Source of the DNA: Palleronia rufa
GTDB taxonomy: Bacteria; Pseudomonadota; Alphaproteobacteria; Rhodobacterales; Rhodobacteraceae
Length of the DNA stretch: 64,000 nt
Assembly (NCBI RefSeq): GCF_000743715.1
Contig: NZ_JQEY01000001.1
Span: 1-64,000, forward strand
Direction: 5' to 3'
Shown: positions 7,726-17,288 of the stretch, one piece after another
Layout of the letters: each line of letters starts with the position of its first letter
Numbering within the stretch: position 1 is the stretch's first letter
Position numbers and translations under genes: made by a program
Notes under the pieces: model-generated
The model's database searches: none
What the model was told of the DNA's origin: nothing
What the model saw: the letters and a program-made list of their open reading frames with translations, nothing else

Positions 7726-8658
7726 ATGGATACCGTTCTGGAAACGTCGAAGACCTTTGTCGAGGTCGCAGAAATCTGGGTGCCCGAGGGCGACCGGCTG
7801 GTCCTGTCCGGCGGAGTCTACGGCGCCCATGCGAGCTTCGCCGAGGCGTCGCATCGCAAGAGCTTCGCCAAGGGCGAGGGCTTGCCCGGCAAGGCCTGGG
7901 CCGAGGCGCGGCCGGTCGTCCTCGAGCAATTCGACGGTTCGTATTTCAAGCGCACCGATGCGGCGAAGGAGGTCGGGCTGACCAGCGCCGTCGCGGTTCC
8001 GGTTTTCGCCGGAGCGACCCTGAAGGCGGTGCTGGTCGTGCTCTGCGCCGACGACGCCACGCGCACCGGCGCCATCGAGGTGTGGCAGGAAGCCGACGGC
8101 ATCCTGACCCTCGACGACGGGTACTACGGCGCGGCGAGCCATTTCGAATGGGTCAGCCAGCACACGCAATTCCCGCGCGGCCAGGGCCTGCCGGGGGGCG
8201 TCTGGTCCTCGAACACGCCGATCCTGATGCGCGACCTGGGCTCGGGCTACCGGTTCATCCGCTCCGAAAGCGCGGGACAGGCGGGGCTGACGACCGGCCT
8301 CGGGCTGCCGGTCCCGGTACCGGGCGACAAGACCTATGTCCTGACGCTGCTCTCGGCCAAGGGCACCCCCATCGCACGGCGCTTCGAGATCTGGGACGCG
8401 CGCGCCGCCAAGACAGGCCCGCGCGACACGGCGAAGCTGATCGACGGCATCTGCGAGCGCGGGGGCCCGCTCTGGGATCCAGACAACGCCGGAAACGAGC
8501 GCGTGGCCCACGCCTGGGAGGGGCCCATCGGCCGGGTCCTCGGCGCCGGCCTTCCGGTGGCCGAAACGGGGGCCGCCGCCGGCGCCTACGCGATGATGGT
8601 CGCCCTCCCGGTCCACAGGGGCGGCGAGCTCGCCCACGTGGTCGCCTGGTATTGCTGA
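7726..8658 (+). CDS. Tandem GAF-domain protein of the nitrate-assimilation cluster
   Basis: This is a 310-residue soluble protein with two GAF-like repeats, each marked by a Gly-Leu-Pro-Gly turn and Trp: GEGLPGKAWAEARPVV at about residues 50-65 and GQGLPGGVWSSNTPIL at about 152-167. GAF domains bind small ligands or nitrogen oxides. No output domain such as a kinase, cyclase or helix-turn-helix is present. It lies five bases after the ATPase fragment and 11 bases before nirB, so it is probably co-transcribed. A sensing or regulatory role in nitrate assimilation is inferred from position only. Confidence 0.75.
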   Translation: MDTVLETSKTFVEVAEIWVPEGDRLVLSGGVYGAHASFAEASHRKSFAKGEGLPGKAWAEARPVVLEQFDGSYFKRTDAAKEVGLTSAVAVPVFAGATLKAVLVVLCADDATRTGAIEVWQEADGILTLDDGYYGAASHFEWVSQHTQFPRGQGLPGGVWSSNTPILMRDLGSGYRFIRSESAGQAGLTTGLGLPVPVPGDKTYVLTLLSAKGTPIARRFEIWDARAAKTGPRDTAKLIDGICERGGPLWDPDNAGNERVAHAWEGPIGRVLGAGLPVAETGAAAGAYAMMVALPVHRGGELAHVVAWYC

Positions 8659-8669
8659 GGAGAGTGGAC

Positions 8670-11099
8670 ATGGAAAAACTGGTCGTCATCGGCGCGGGCA
8701 TGGCCTCGGGCCGTCTGCTGGAACATCTCTTCGAGGCCGATCCCGACCGCTTCGAGGTCACGCTGTTCAACGCCGAGCCGCGCGGCAACTACAACCGCAT
8801 CATGCTCTCGCCCGTGCTGTCGGGCGAGAAGAGCTATGCCGAGATCGTCACCCACGACGACGACTGGTACGCGGCGCATAACGTCACTTGCCGCTTCGGC
8901 GAGGCGGTCGAGCGGATCGACCGCCACCGCCGCGTCGTCGTCGGCGTCAACGGCGAAGTGTCCTATGACCGGCTTGTCATTGCCACCGGCTCGGCGCCCT
9001 TCATCGTCCCCTGCCCTGGCCACGATCTCGACGGCGTCATCGCCTATCGCGACCTCGACGACACCAACCGCATGATCGACACGGCGCCTGGCAGCCGTGC
9101 CGTGGTCATCGGTGGCGGTCTGCTGGGTCTGGAAGCCGCGGCCGGGCTGCGCTTGCGGGGCATGGAGGTCACGGTGCTGCACCTTGCCGGTCACCTGATG
9201 GAGCGCCAGCTCGACCCCGCCGCCGGATACCTTCTGAGCGCCGATCTGGAGCGGCGCGGCATCGCCGTGATGACCGAGGCCAGCACGAGGTGCATCCAGG
9301 GCACCGACGCCGTCGAGGCGGTGGAGCTGGAAAACGGCACGGTCCTGCCCGCCGATCTGGTGGTCATGGCGGTCGGCATCCGCCCGGCCGTGGCGTTGGC
9401 GAGAGAGGCCGGGCTGACGGTGAACCGCGCCATCGAGGTGGACGCGCAGATGCAGACCTCCGACCCGCACATCCTCGCGGTCGGCGAATGCGTGGAATTC
9501 GCGGGCCAGCTCTTCGGCCTCGTCGCGCCGCTCTACGATCAGGCCAAGGTGCTGGCAGCGACCCTGCTCGGCGAGCCTGCCGCCTTCGCGCCGAAGCAGC
9601 TCTCGACCAAACTGAAGGTCACCGGCTGCGATCTGTTCAGCGCGGGGGACTTCGCCGAAGGGCCGGGACGCGAGGATATCGTGTTCCGCGATCCGGCGCG
9701 CGGCATCTACAAGCGGCTGGTGGTCGAAGACGACCGGCTCGTCGGTGCGGTGATGTATGGTGACACGGCGGACGGCAACTGGTTCTTCGGCCTCATCAAG
9801 GATGGCACCGACGTGGCCGAGATGCGCGAGACGCTGATCTTCGGCCCCGCCTACCAGGGGGGGGCCGCGCAGGACCCTATGGCCGCCGTTGCAGCCTTGC
9901 CGGCTGACGCAGAGATCTGCGGCTGAAACGGCGTCTGCAAGGGGCAGATCATCGCCGCCATCGAGGGTGGCGCCACCGACCTCGGGACCGTGCGCGCCAC
10001 GACCAAGGCCAGCGCCTCCTGCGGGACCTGCACGGGCCTTGTCGAACAGATGCTCGCCGTCACGCTGGGCGATGCCTTTGCCATGCCTGCCGCGCAACCG
10101 ATCTGCGGCTGCACCGACCTCACCCATGAGGACGTGCGCCGTCTGATCAAGGCGCGAGAATTGAAGTCGCAACCGGCGGTCTGGCAGGAACTCGGCTGGC
10201 GCACGCCCAACGGCTGCCATGTCTGCCGCCCGGCGGTGAATTTCTACCTGCTGGCCGACGGGCCACTGGAATATCAGGACGACCCGCAAAGCCGCTTCGT
10301 CAACGAGCGCAAGCACGCCAACATTCAGAAGGACGGCACCTTCTCGGTCGTGCCGCGCATGTGGGGCGGGATCACCAGCGCGTCGGAGTTGCGCGCCATC
10401 GCCGACGCCGCAGAGAAATACGACGTCCCGACGGTCAAGGTCACCGGCGGTCAGCGCATCGACCTTCTGGGCGTCAAGGGCGAGGATCTGCCCGCCATGT
10501 GGGCCGACCTCAACGCCGCCGGTCTGGTGTCGGGCCACGCCTATTCAAAGGGCCTGCGCACCGTGAAAACCTGCGTGGGCACCGACCATTGCCGCTTCGG
10601 AACCCAGGATTCCACCGGCCTCGGCATCCGGCTCGAAAAGCGGCTCTGGGGATCGTGGACGCCCCACAAGGTCAAGCTCGCCGTGTCGGGCTGCCCCAGG
10701 AACTGCGCCGAGGCGACCTGCAAGGACGTCGGCATCGTCTGCGTGGATTCAGGCTACGAGATCGGCGTCGGCGGGGCCGCGGGCATGGACGTCAAGGAGG
10801 TCGAGCGCCTGGTGAAGGTCGCCACCGAGGGCGAGGCTGTCGAATGGACCGTCGCCTTCGTCCAGCTTTACCGCGAGCACGCGAGGTATCTCGACCGGCC
10901 CTACAAATGGCTCGGCAAGGTGGGGCTCGATTGGGTGAAAGAGACGCTCGGCGACGCCGCCACGCGCCGCGCGCTGGTCGAGCGCTTCGACCTGAGCCAG
11001 ACGATCTACCAGACCGATCCCTGGGCCGAACTGGCGGTGCGCGAGAAAGCCCGCGCCTTCGCCCCGATTGCCGACCTGACCCTGGAGGCCGCCCAATGA
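8670..11099 (+). pseudogene. nirB: Assimilatory nitrite reductase large subunit NirB/NasB, with in-frame TGA at 9924
   Basis: The reading frame spans 809 codons, a normal NirB length, but contains TGA at 9924-9926. The first part has the FAD/NAD(P)H fold (LVVIGAGMASGRLLE, VVIGGGLLGLEAAAGL). Next come two BFD-like [2Fe-2S] regions (ICG-TGA-NGVCKG with SCGTC, then ICGCTDLTHED with CHVC). The C-terminal sulfite/nitrite reductase domain keeps its siroheme-[4Fe-4S] cysteines in TCVGTDHCRFGTQDS and SGCPRNCAEATCKD. The TGA takes the place of the second Cys of the first BFD motif (normally CGCNG). Everything downstream still looks selected. The simplest reading is a TGC-to-TGA nonsense mutation; recoding as selenocysteine is possible but weakly supported. 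The start ATG follows GAGGAGAG. Confidence 0.85.
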
Positions 11100-11428
11100 G
11101 CTGGATCGACATCGGCGCGCTGGACGACATTCCCCTGCGCGGCGCGCGCATGGTCAAGACGCGCGCGGGCTGCGTGGCACTGTTCCGCACCGCCGAGGCG
11201 GAGATCTTCGCAACCTCCAATACCTGCGCACACAAGGGCGGCCCGCTGGCCGAGGGCATTGTCCACGGCCGCCGCGTGACCTGTCCGCTGCACAACTGGG
11301 TCTATTCACTGGAAACCGGAGAGGTGCAGGGGGCCGATGAGGGCCGCATCGCCACCTATCCCGTCCGCGTCGAGGAGGGCCGCGTCCTCATCGACGGCGA
11401 CGCCATCGGCAAGCGGAGCGCCGCGTGA
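11096..11428 (+). CDS. nirD: Nitrite reductase small subunit NirD (Rieske type)
   Basis: This 110-residue protein is the small subunit of NAD(P)H-dependent assimilatory nitrite reductase. It has a Rieske [2Fe-2S] fold with the cluster motifs CAHKGGPL and CPLHNW (Cys-x-His and Cys-x2-His). The ATG overlaps the nirB TGA (ATGA) and its own stop overlaps the nasA start, so translation is coupled. The reading frame is intact. Its use depends on whether full-length NirB is still made. Confidence 0.88.
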   Translation: MSWIDIGALDDIPLRGARMVKTRAGCVALFRTAEAEIFATSNTCAHKGGPLAEGIVHGRRVTCPLHNWVYSLETGEVQGADEGRIATYPVRVEEGRVLIDGDAIGKRSAA

Positions 11429-14277
11429 CCGCCATCCGCTCCACCTGCCCCTATTGCGGCGTGGGGTGCGGGGTGCTGCTGGCGCCCGATGGCACGGGTG
11501 GCCTCCAGGTGACGGGCGATCCGGACCACCCGGCGAACAAGGGGCGTCTCTGTTCGAAGGGATCGGCGCTTGCCGACACGCTGGGCCTTGACGGGCGGTT
11601 GCTCGCCCCGCGCATCGAGGGACAGGACACGGACTGGGACACCGCGCTTGACCTCGTCGCCGCCCGCTTCAGCGAAACCATCAAGACGCACGGCCCGGAC
11701 AGCGTGGCCTTCTACGCCTCCGGCCAGATGCTGACCGAGGATTACTACGTCGCCAACAAGTTCATGAAGGGCTTTGTCGGCACCGGGAATATCGACACCA
11801 ACTCGCGGCTCTGCATGGACTCGACCGTCGCGGGGCACAAGCGCGCCTTCGGCACCGACACCGTGCCCGGCACCTACGAGGATCTCGACGAGGCGGATCT
11901 TGTGGTGCTGGTCGGCTCGAACCTTGCGTGGTGTCACCCGATCCTGTATCAGCGCGTCCTCGCCGCGAAGGCCGCGCGGGGCACGAGGATCGTGGTGATC
12001 GACCCGCGCCGCACGGCGAGCTGCGACGGCGCGGATCTGCATCTGCCGCTCGCCATCGGCTCGGACGTGGCGCTGTTCAATCGGCTGTTGGTCGCGATCG
12101 TCGAAGCGGGCGCGCTCGACCCCGCTTATCTGGACCGGGTCGAGGGGCTGGAGGAGGCGTTCGCCGCCGCCCGGGCCGACAGCACCGATCCGACGGGCCT
12201 CACCCCCGACCTGATCCGGCACTTCTGCGACCTCTGGATCGGGACCGCACGCGTCGTGACCGTGTTCAGCCAAGGCGTGAACCAGTCGAGCAGCGGCACC
12301 GACAAAGTCAACGCCATCCTCAACTGCCACCTTGCCACGGGCCGGATCGGTCGGCCGGGAATGGGTCCGTTCAGCGTCACCGGTCAGCCGAATGCCATGG
12401 GCGGCCGCGAGGTCGGCGGGCTTGCCAACACGCTTGCCTGCCATCTCGACATCGAGAACCCGGCCCACCGCGCCGCCGTCGCCCATTTCTGGGACGCGCC
12501 GCGCCTCGCCACGCGGCCCGGCCTGAAGGCGGTGGAGATGTTCCGCGCCGTGGCCGGGGGACGGATCAAGGCGCTCTGGATCATGCACACGAACCCGGCG
12601 GCGACCCTTCCCGAGGCGGATGGGGTGCGCGCCGCCATCGCCGCCTGCGACTTCACCGTCGTCTCCGATGTGACGGCGGCGACCGACACCGCGCGGCTTG
12701 CGGACGTGCTGCTGCCCGCGGCCGCCTGGGCCGAAAAGAACGGCACGGTCACCAATTCCGACCGCACGATTTCGCGCCAGCGCGCCGCCCTGACCCCACC
12801 CGGATTGGCCCGGCCCGACTGGTGGCACATCGCAGAGGTCGCCCGCCGCTTGGGCTACGGACGCGCCTTCGACTACCACGGACCGCCAGAGATCTTCCGC
12901 GAACACGCCGCCCTGTCCGGCATCGCAGGCGGCTTCGGTCGCGATTTCGACATCTCGGGCCTCGCCGATCTTTCCGACAGCGCCTACGCCACGCTGCCCC
13001 CCACGCGCTGGCCGGTGGCCGCGAAACGCGGTGGACGGTTCTTCGCCGATGGCGGCTCGTTTCACGCGGACGCAAAGATGCGGATGGTGCCCGTGACCTG
13101 GCGCGCCCCTGCGGCGAAACATACGCCGCGCTTCCCGTTTCGCCTGAACACAGGCCGGGTGCGCGACCACTGGCACACGATGACGCGCACGGGGCGGTCG
13201 GCCCGCCTCTCGGCCCATCTGGCCGAACCCTTCGTCGAGATCCATCCGCAAGACGCCGCCGCGCTCCACGTCGCGCCCGACACGCTGGTCGAGCTGACAG
13301 CCCCCACGGGCCGCGCGATCCTGCGCGCCACCGTGACCGACGCGGTCCAGCCCGGCACATTCTTCGCGCCGATCCACTGGACCGCCGAGATGGCGCCCTC
13401 GGGCCGGATCGACGCGCTGGTCGCCGGGGCGACGGACCCGATCTCGGGCCAACCGGAATGCAAGGCCGCCGTCTGCGCCGCGCGCCCCTATCCCGCCGCC
13501 TGGTACGGCTTTGCCGTCTCCGCCGCGCCCCTGGCTCCGACATGCGGCTACTGGGCCGTCGCGCGCAGCGCGGGCGGCTGGCGCGCAGAACTCGCCGGCA
13601 CCGACAGCCCCGTAGATTGGGAGCAGGCCGCCCGCACCCTCTTCGACCTGCCCGAGGCCGAGGCGCAGGTGCTGAGCGACCCGGCGCGCGGCGTCACCCG
13701 GCTGGCGTTCCGCGAGGGCGGTCGCCTTGCCGCCGCCCTCTTCGTTGGACCGCGGCCTCTGGGCCTGATGCGCGACTACCTCACGACCTTGCCAGATACC
13801 GACACGCTGACGGGCCGAGCGCCCGCCGACCGGCCCGATCCCGGCCCGACACTGTGCTCCTGTTTCGGAATTGGCGTGAACACGATCCTCGCGGCTTGCG
13901 CGGCGGCGGCGGCCCTCGGGCGCGGGCTCACCTCCCGCGGCATGACGGATACCCTGGTGCTGACCACCGCGCGCCGTCAGAAGGACGGAGCGCTGGCCGA
14001 TGTGCCACGTCTCGCCAAGCGCGGCACCGAGCTTGCGATCTATATGGGGGTGTCGACCGCCGCCGATCTGGCTGCCGATCTCGTCGCAAGCGGCATGTCG
14101 CCTGACACGCGCGTGGAGGTCGTCGCGGACGCGTCGAAACGAGGCGAGACGGTGCTGCGCACGACGCTCGGAACGATGGCGCTTGCCATCCGAGAGGCCG
14201 AAATCAGCGGATGCGCTCTGATCCTGGTGACGAATCCGACGGCCGCCGACGTATCGGCACTTCGCGTCGCCTCGTAG
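11425..14277 (+). CDS. nasA: Assimilatory nitrate reductase NasA fused to C-terminal half of CobA/SUMT
   Basis: This 950-residue frame begins as NasA, the molybdopterin catalytic subunit that reduces nitrate to nitrite. It shows the [4Fe-4S] motif CPYCGVGCGV with a later RLCSKGSAL, and the Mo-ligand region NSRLCMDSTVAG, GTDKVNAI and the molydopterin-binding C-terminal part. At residues 811-820 the terminal BFD domain starts (CSCFGIGVNTI), but the second Cys pair never appears. From about residue 832 the sequence is the distal half of uroporphyrinogen-III C-methyltransferase: GLTSRGMTDTLVLTT, KDGALADVPRLA and ELAIYMGVST. The SUMT N-terminus with its SAM loop is missing. CobA/CysG commonly follows nasA, so a deletion that fused the two genes in frame is likely. 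The Mo domain appears intact. Confidence 0.85.
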   Translation: MTAIRSTCPYCGVGCGVLLAPDGTGGLQVTGDPDHPANKGRLCSKGSALADTLGLDGRLLAPRIEGQDTDWDTALDLVAARFSETIKTHGPDSVAFYASGQMLTEDYYVANKFMKGFVGTGNIDTNSRLCMDSTVAGHKRAFGTDTVPGTYEDLDEADLVVLVGSNLAWCHPILYQRVLAAKAARGTRIVVIDPRRTASCDGADLHLPLAIGSDVALFNRLLVAIVEAGALDPAYLDRVEGLEEAFAAARADSTDPTGLTPDLIRHFCDLWIGTARVVTVFSQGVNQSSSGTDKVNAILNCHLATGRIGRPGMGPFSVTGQPNAMGGREVGGLANTLACHLDIENPAHRAAVAHFWDAPRLATRPGLKAVEMFRAVAGGRIKALWIMHTNPAATLPEADGVRAAIAACDFTVVSDVTAATDTARLADVLLPAAAWAEKNGTVTNSDRTISRQRAALTPPGLARPDWWHIAEVARRLGYGRAFDYHGPPEIFREHAALSGIAGGFGRDFDISGLADLSDSAYATLPPTRWPVAAKRGGRFFADGGSFHADAKMRMVPVTWRAPAAKHTPRFPFRLNTGRVRDHWHTMTRTGRSARLSAHLAEPFVEIHPQDAAALHVAPDTLVELTAPTGRAILRATVTDAVQPGTFFAPIHWTAEMAPSGRIDALVAGATDPISGQPECKAAVCAARPYPAAWYGFAVSAAPLAPTCGYWAVARSAGGWRAELAGTDSPVDWEQAARTLFDLPEAEAQVLSDPARGVTRLAFREGGRLAAALFVGPRPLGLMRDYLTTLPDTDTLTGRAPADRPDPGPTLCSCFGIGVNTILAACAAAAALGRGLTSRGMTDTLVLTTARRQKDGALADVPRLAKRGTELAIYMGVSTAADLAADLVASGMSPDTRVEVVADASKRGETVLRTTLGTMALAIREAEISGCALILVTNPTAADVSALRVAS

Positions 14278-14675
14278 CAAGACCGGTTCGCCCCTTCGGA
14301 GACCGCTTGGGTGCTTGATCGGTTCGCCGTGGACTTGCAGCCCTGGTGATATTGAGGGGTCTTCGAACTACCATTCGTGTCTTTCGCTGCGTATGGCGGA
14401 TCTCGGCCCAACCTCCGAAAGCGTTCGCAATTGCGGCAGGAACCGAGTCCGCGCACAGGAAGGTCCGCATCCTTGGGGCTGGTGCAAGGCGCAGCGGTCC
14501 GGCACGAGGGGCGCTACGCGAGAGAGACGTTCGTGCGCCGGGACGACGCCCGTCGCTGGGGCCGGCAGACGGAGACCCGGGTGGATCAGGGGCTGGCACC
14601 CAACAGGTCATCGGTCGCGCGTCTGACGACGTACGCCGACCTTGTCGACCCTCACGTCGCGGACATGTGCTCCGT
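14278..14675. other. Gap after nasA with no recognisable gene
   Basis: Nothing in this stretch resembles a known family in any frame. Open frames are short and Arg-rich, as expected from high-GC noise. No clear terminator follows nasA. The right half may be the decayed N-terminal part of the IS481-family transposase whose core is readable from about 14680. Confidence 0.5.
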
Positions 14676-14679
14676 CGGC

Positions 14680-15127
14680 AAGGCGCCTTGCCAAGGTGCA
14701 GACAGCGGAGGGCAAGCTCCACCTTTTCGCCGGCATTAACCGGACGGCCCAGTTCGCGGTCGCCCAACGCGTTGCGACGGCGGCCCGAAAGACCGCACGC
14801 TCGGGGTTGTGTCCTGTCGGGTCCCTCACCGAAAACGGCAGTCCGTTCGCGGAGCGGCACCGAGCACCGGCCGACCAGGTCGGAATCCATGGACGAACGG
14901 CCGGGTCGGGCGAACGAACCGCACGATCGCGGAGGCCACGGTCGAGCGCCTCCGCCGACAGCCCCGATCGGCTGCGCCAGCACCTCGCGGACGTCCCGGC
15001 GCCCGACAACCTCGCCCGCCGAGGCAGGCCCCCGAACGGTCTCACGCCCAGCGGATACATCCGGACACCAGAGCCGGATCGATCTACCCCCGACCCGATC
15101 CACCGGATGTTGGGGCTAAACACCTAG
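14680..15127 (+). pseudogene. Decayed IS481-family transposase
   Basis: Pieces of an IS481 transposase core can be read in more than one frame. They are KVQTAEGKLHLFAGINRT (first catalytic Asp replaced, normally IDRT), LTENGSPFAE (normally LTDNG), PWTNGRVGRTNRTI (the catalytic Glu of the usual NGQVERMNRT is replaced by Gly), and the C-terminal LRQHLAD followed by PDPIHRMLGLNT before a stop at 15125-15127. Frame changes and substituted catalytic residues show it is dead. It marks an old insertion downstream of the nitrate genes. Confidence 0.75.
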
Positions 15128-15157
15128 AGGCGCGCCGGTCGAGGCACCGGAGGGAGG

Positions 15158-15462
15158 GCTTACCCGCGGCCGAGATCCGCCTAGCGATCCGACAGCGCTG
15201 CAAGATCGCGCTGAGATACAGCGATGGCGGCGGCGACCGGACCGATCGCGTCGTCTGGCCACTGCTCACCGGCTACCGCGATAAAGGCCGGATCGTCGCC
15301 GCCCTGTGCGAGCTGCGCGCGGGCTTTCTGTTACTTCCCGACCAAGCGGATCGCCGGCGGCACGGTCATCGACGCGCCGGATTGCCGGCGCATGGACCTG
15401 CTGCAACGGGAGTGGCAGGAGGCGATGGACGCCGAGCGCGACCGATATGAAGAGCGCGCCTG
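15158..15462 (+). pseudogene. WYL-domain regulator fragment with a frameshift
   Basis: The first part encodes IRLAIRQRCKIALRYSDGGG and RVVWPLLTGYRDKGRIV, typical of the WYL ligand-binding domain of YafY-like helix-turn-helix regulators. At about 15325-15345 the reading switches to the next frame (FCYFPTKRIAGGTV, then LLQREWQEAMDAERDRYEE), which is the expected continuation. The N-terminal DNA-binding half is missing and an IS481 remnant abuts it. It is a broken gene of unknown original target. Confidence 0.65.
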
Positions 15463-15469
15463 CTGTTCG

Positions 15470-16021
15470 TGTTCCAAACGTCTACCCAGTTTTAACCGAC
15501 CTTCGGGCGCGATGCAGCGAAAGTCCGGAAAATCCGCAGTCTTCAAGTCCGTTCGTGTACGCTTTTCGATGTGGATCGTCGGATCGCGGATAACCGCTTC
15601 CGGCCCGTCGCGACGTGCGTCGAGCGAGCGCCCACTTGAATTGCTGCGCCGGGTCCGAGGTCTGTTCAAAGCCCGTTGCCGACAAAGCAAATTCTCGCTG
15701 CGTGCGCTCGCAGCGGCATTTTTGTTGCGGCGCGACAAATCTTCATGCCGCATCGCAGTTGCGGATCCGCTCGTTCGAACGGTGCGCCGCGAAATTCTCG
15801 GGAGCAGCGGACCGCGGGCCAATCCGGGCTTTAGCAGCGCGATCGACGAACGGCCCGGCTGATCGTCACCTTATCGATGTCGCCATGTCTGTCGGGCAGT
15901 CCGTGTGTCTTCATCGGGTCTCTCCCATCCACTTGGATGTTGGACGGAGTATAGGGCGCCGCAATGCAAGAGGGGCGGCGCGGTTTTCCGCCCGCCCCCG
16001 CGTCGCCCCGTCCTGCCGCGC
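15470..16021. other. Non-coding or unrecognised stretch before the thiolase 3' end
   Basis: I recognise no protein family here. The DNA is slightly less GC-rich around 15540-15760. A minus-strand mini-frame of 27 codons starts at 15920 after GGGAGAGACCCG, but it has no family resemblance. GGGCGG at 15973-15978 can pair with CCGCCC at 15988-15993 and might act as a weak terminator hairpin for the thiolase gene, though no T-run follows. Confidence 0.4.
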
Positions 16022-17236
16022 TCAGCCCATCGCTTCGATCGCCACCGCCGTCGCTTCACCCCCGCCGATGCAGATCGAGGCGACGCCACGCCGTGCGCCC
16101 TGCGCACGCATCGCGCCCAGCAGCGTCACCATGATCCGCGCGCCAGAGGCCCCGATGGGATGGCCCAGCGCGACCGCGCCGCCATGGACGTTCAGCCGGT
16201 CGCGGTCGATGCCGATGTCGCGCATGGAAGCCATCGCCACGACCGCGAAGGCCTCGTTGATCTCGAACAGGTCCACGTCGTCGGCGGTCCATCCGATGCG
16301 CTCGAAGAGCGCGCGCTTGGCAAAGATCGGCGCGGTGGTGAACCAGCCCGGCGCTCCGGCGTGGGCGGCATGGCCGACGATCCGGGCAAGCGGCGCCAGG
16401 CCCAAGGCCTCTGCCCGAGAGGCCCGCGTGAGGACCAGCGCCGCGGCGCCGTCGTTGATGGACGAGGACGAGGCCGCCGTGATCGTGCCGTCCGGGGCGA
16501 ACGCCGGCCGCAGGCCGGGGATCTTTTCGGGGTCGATCCGCTGCGGGCCTTCGTCGGCGGCAATCTCCGTATCGCCCTTGCGGCCCCGCACCGTGACCGG
16601 CGCCATCTCCCAGTCGAAGGCGCCGCTCTCGGCGGCCCGCTTGGCGCGGGCGACGCTCTCGATGGCATAGGCGTCCTGGGCATCGCGGGTGAACTGGTAG
16701 TGCCGGGCGCAGTCCTCACCGAAGGTGCCCATGGAGCGGCGGGTACCGTCGGGGGCGATGTCGTAGGCGTCCTCCAACCCGTCCAGCATCATGTGGTCGA
16801 GCATCCGCCCGTGGCCGATCCGCGCGCCGGAGCGTCCCTCCGGCAGCAGGTAGGGTGCGTTGGTCATGCTCTCCATACCGCCCGCGACGACCACGCTGGC
16901 GGACCCGGCCGTGATCGCGTCATGGGCCTGGATGACCGCCTTCATGCCCGATCCGCAGACCTTGGACACGGTCGTGCACGGCACCGATTGCGGCAGACCC
17001 GCGCCCAGTGCGGCCTGCCGCGCGGGCGCCTGGCCCAGCCCGGCGGGCAGGACGTTGCCCATCAGCACCTCATCGACATGCTCCGGCGATAGCGCCGCCT
17101 GCTCCAGCGCGGCACCGATGGCCCGCGCGCCCAGTGCGGTCGCCGCAACGCCGCGGAACGCGCCCTGGAATGCGCCCAGCGGCGTGCGCCGCGCGGCGAC
17201 GATCACGATCGGATCGGAGGGGGTACTGGCGGCCAT
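16022..17236 (-). CDS. Acetyl-CoA acetyltransferase (thiolase)
   Basis: This 404-residue thiolase catalyses acetyl transfer between acyl-CoA molecules, either in beta-oxidation or in making acetoacetyl-CoA. The acyl-enzyme Cys lies in TTVSKVCGSGMKAV, the active-site His in NVHGGAVALGHPIGASGARI, and the second Cys in SICIGGGEATAV near the C-terminus. The length is normal. It is on the minus strand downstream of the TRAP transporter genes with a 52-base gap, so it could be co-transcribed with them. Whether it is biosynthetic or degradative cannot be decided from the sequence. Confidence 0.9.
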   Translation of the reverse strand: MAASTPSDPIVIVAARRTPLGAFQGAFRGVAATALGARAIGAALEQAALSPEHVDEVLMGNVLPAGLGQAPARQAALGAGLPQSVPCTTVSKVCGSGMKAVIQAHDAITAGSASVVVAGGMESMTNAPYLLPEGRSGARIGHGRMLDHMMLDGLEDAYDIAPDGTRRSMGTFGEDCARHYQFTRDAQDAYAIESVARAKRAAESGAFDWEMAPVTVRGRKGDTEIAADEGPQRIDPEKIPGLRPAFAPDGTITAASSSSINDGAAALVLTRASRAEALGLAPLARIVGHAAHAGAPGWFTTAPIFAKRALFERIGWTADDVDLFEINEAFAVVAMASMRDIGIDRDRLNVHGGAVALGHPIGASGARIMVTLLGAMRAQGARRGVASICIGGGEATAVAIEAMG

Positions 17237-17288
17237 GCATTGTCTCCCGGTCTGGCGGTCCCCCGCAGACTAGCCTGCGGGGGACACC

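Noticed and set aside
11356-14280. A 974-residue open frame on the minus strand opposite nasA
   Set aside because: Its residues are Arg/Gly/His-rich without motifs, while the plus strand encodes clear NasA signatures.
14204-15103. Long minus-strand open frame after the nitrate cluster
   Set aside because: No recognisable protein; the plus strand carries IS481 remnants in the same place.
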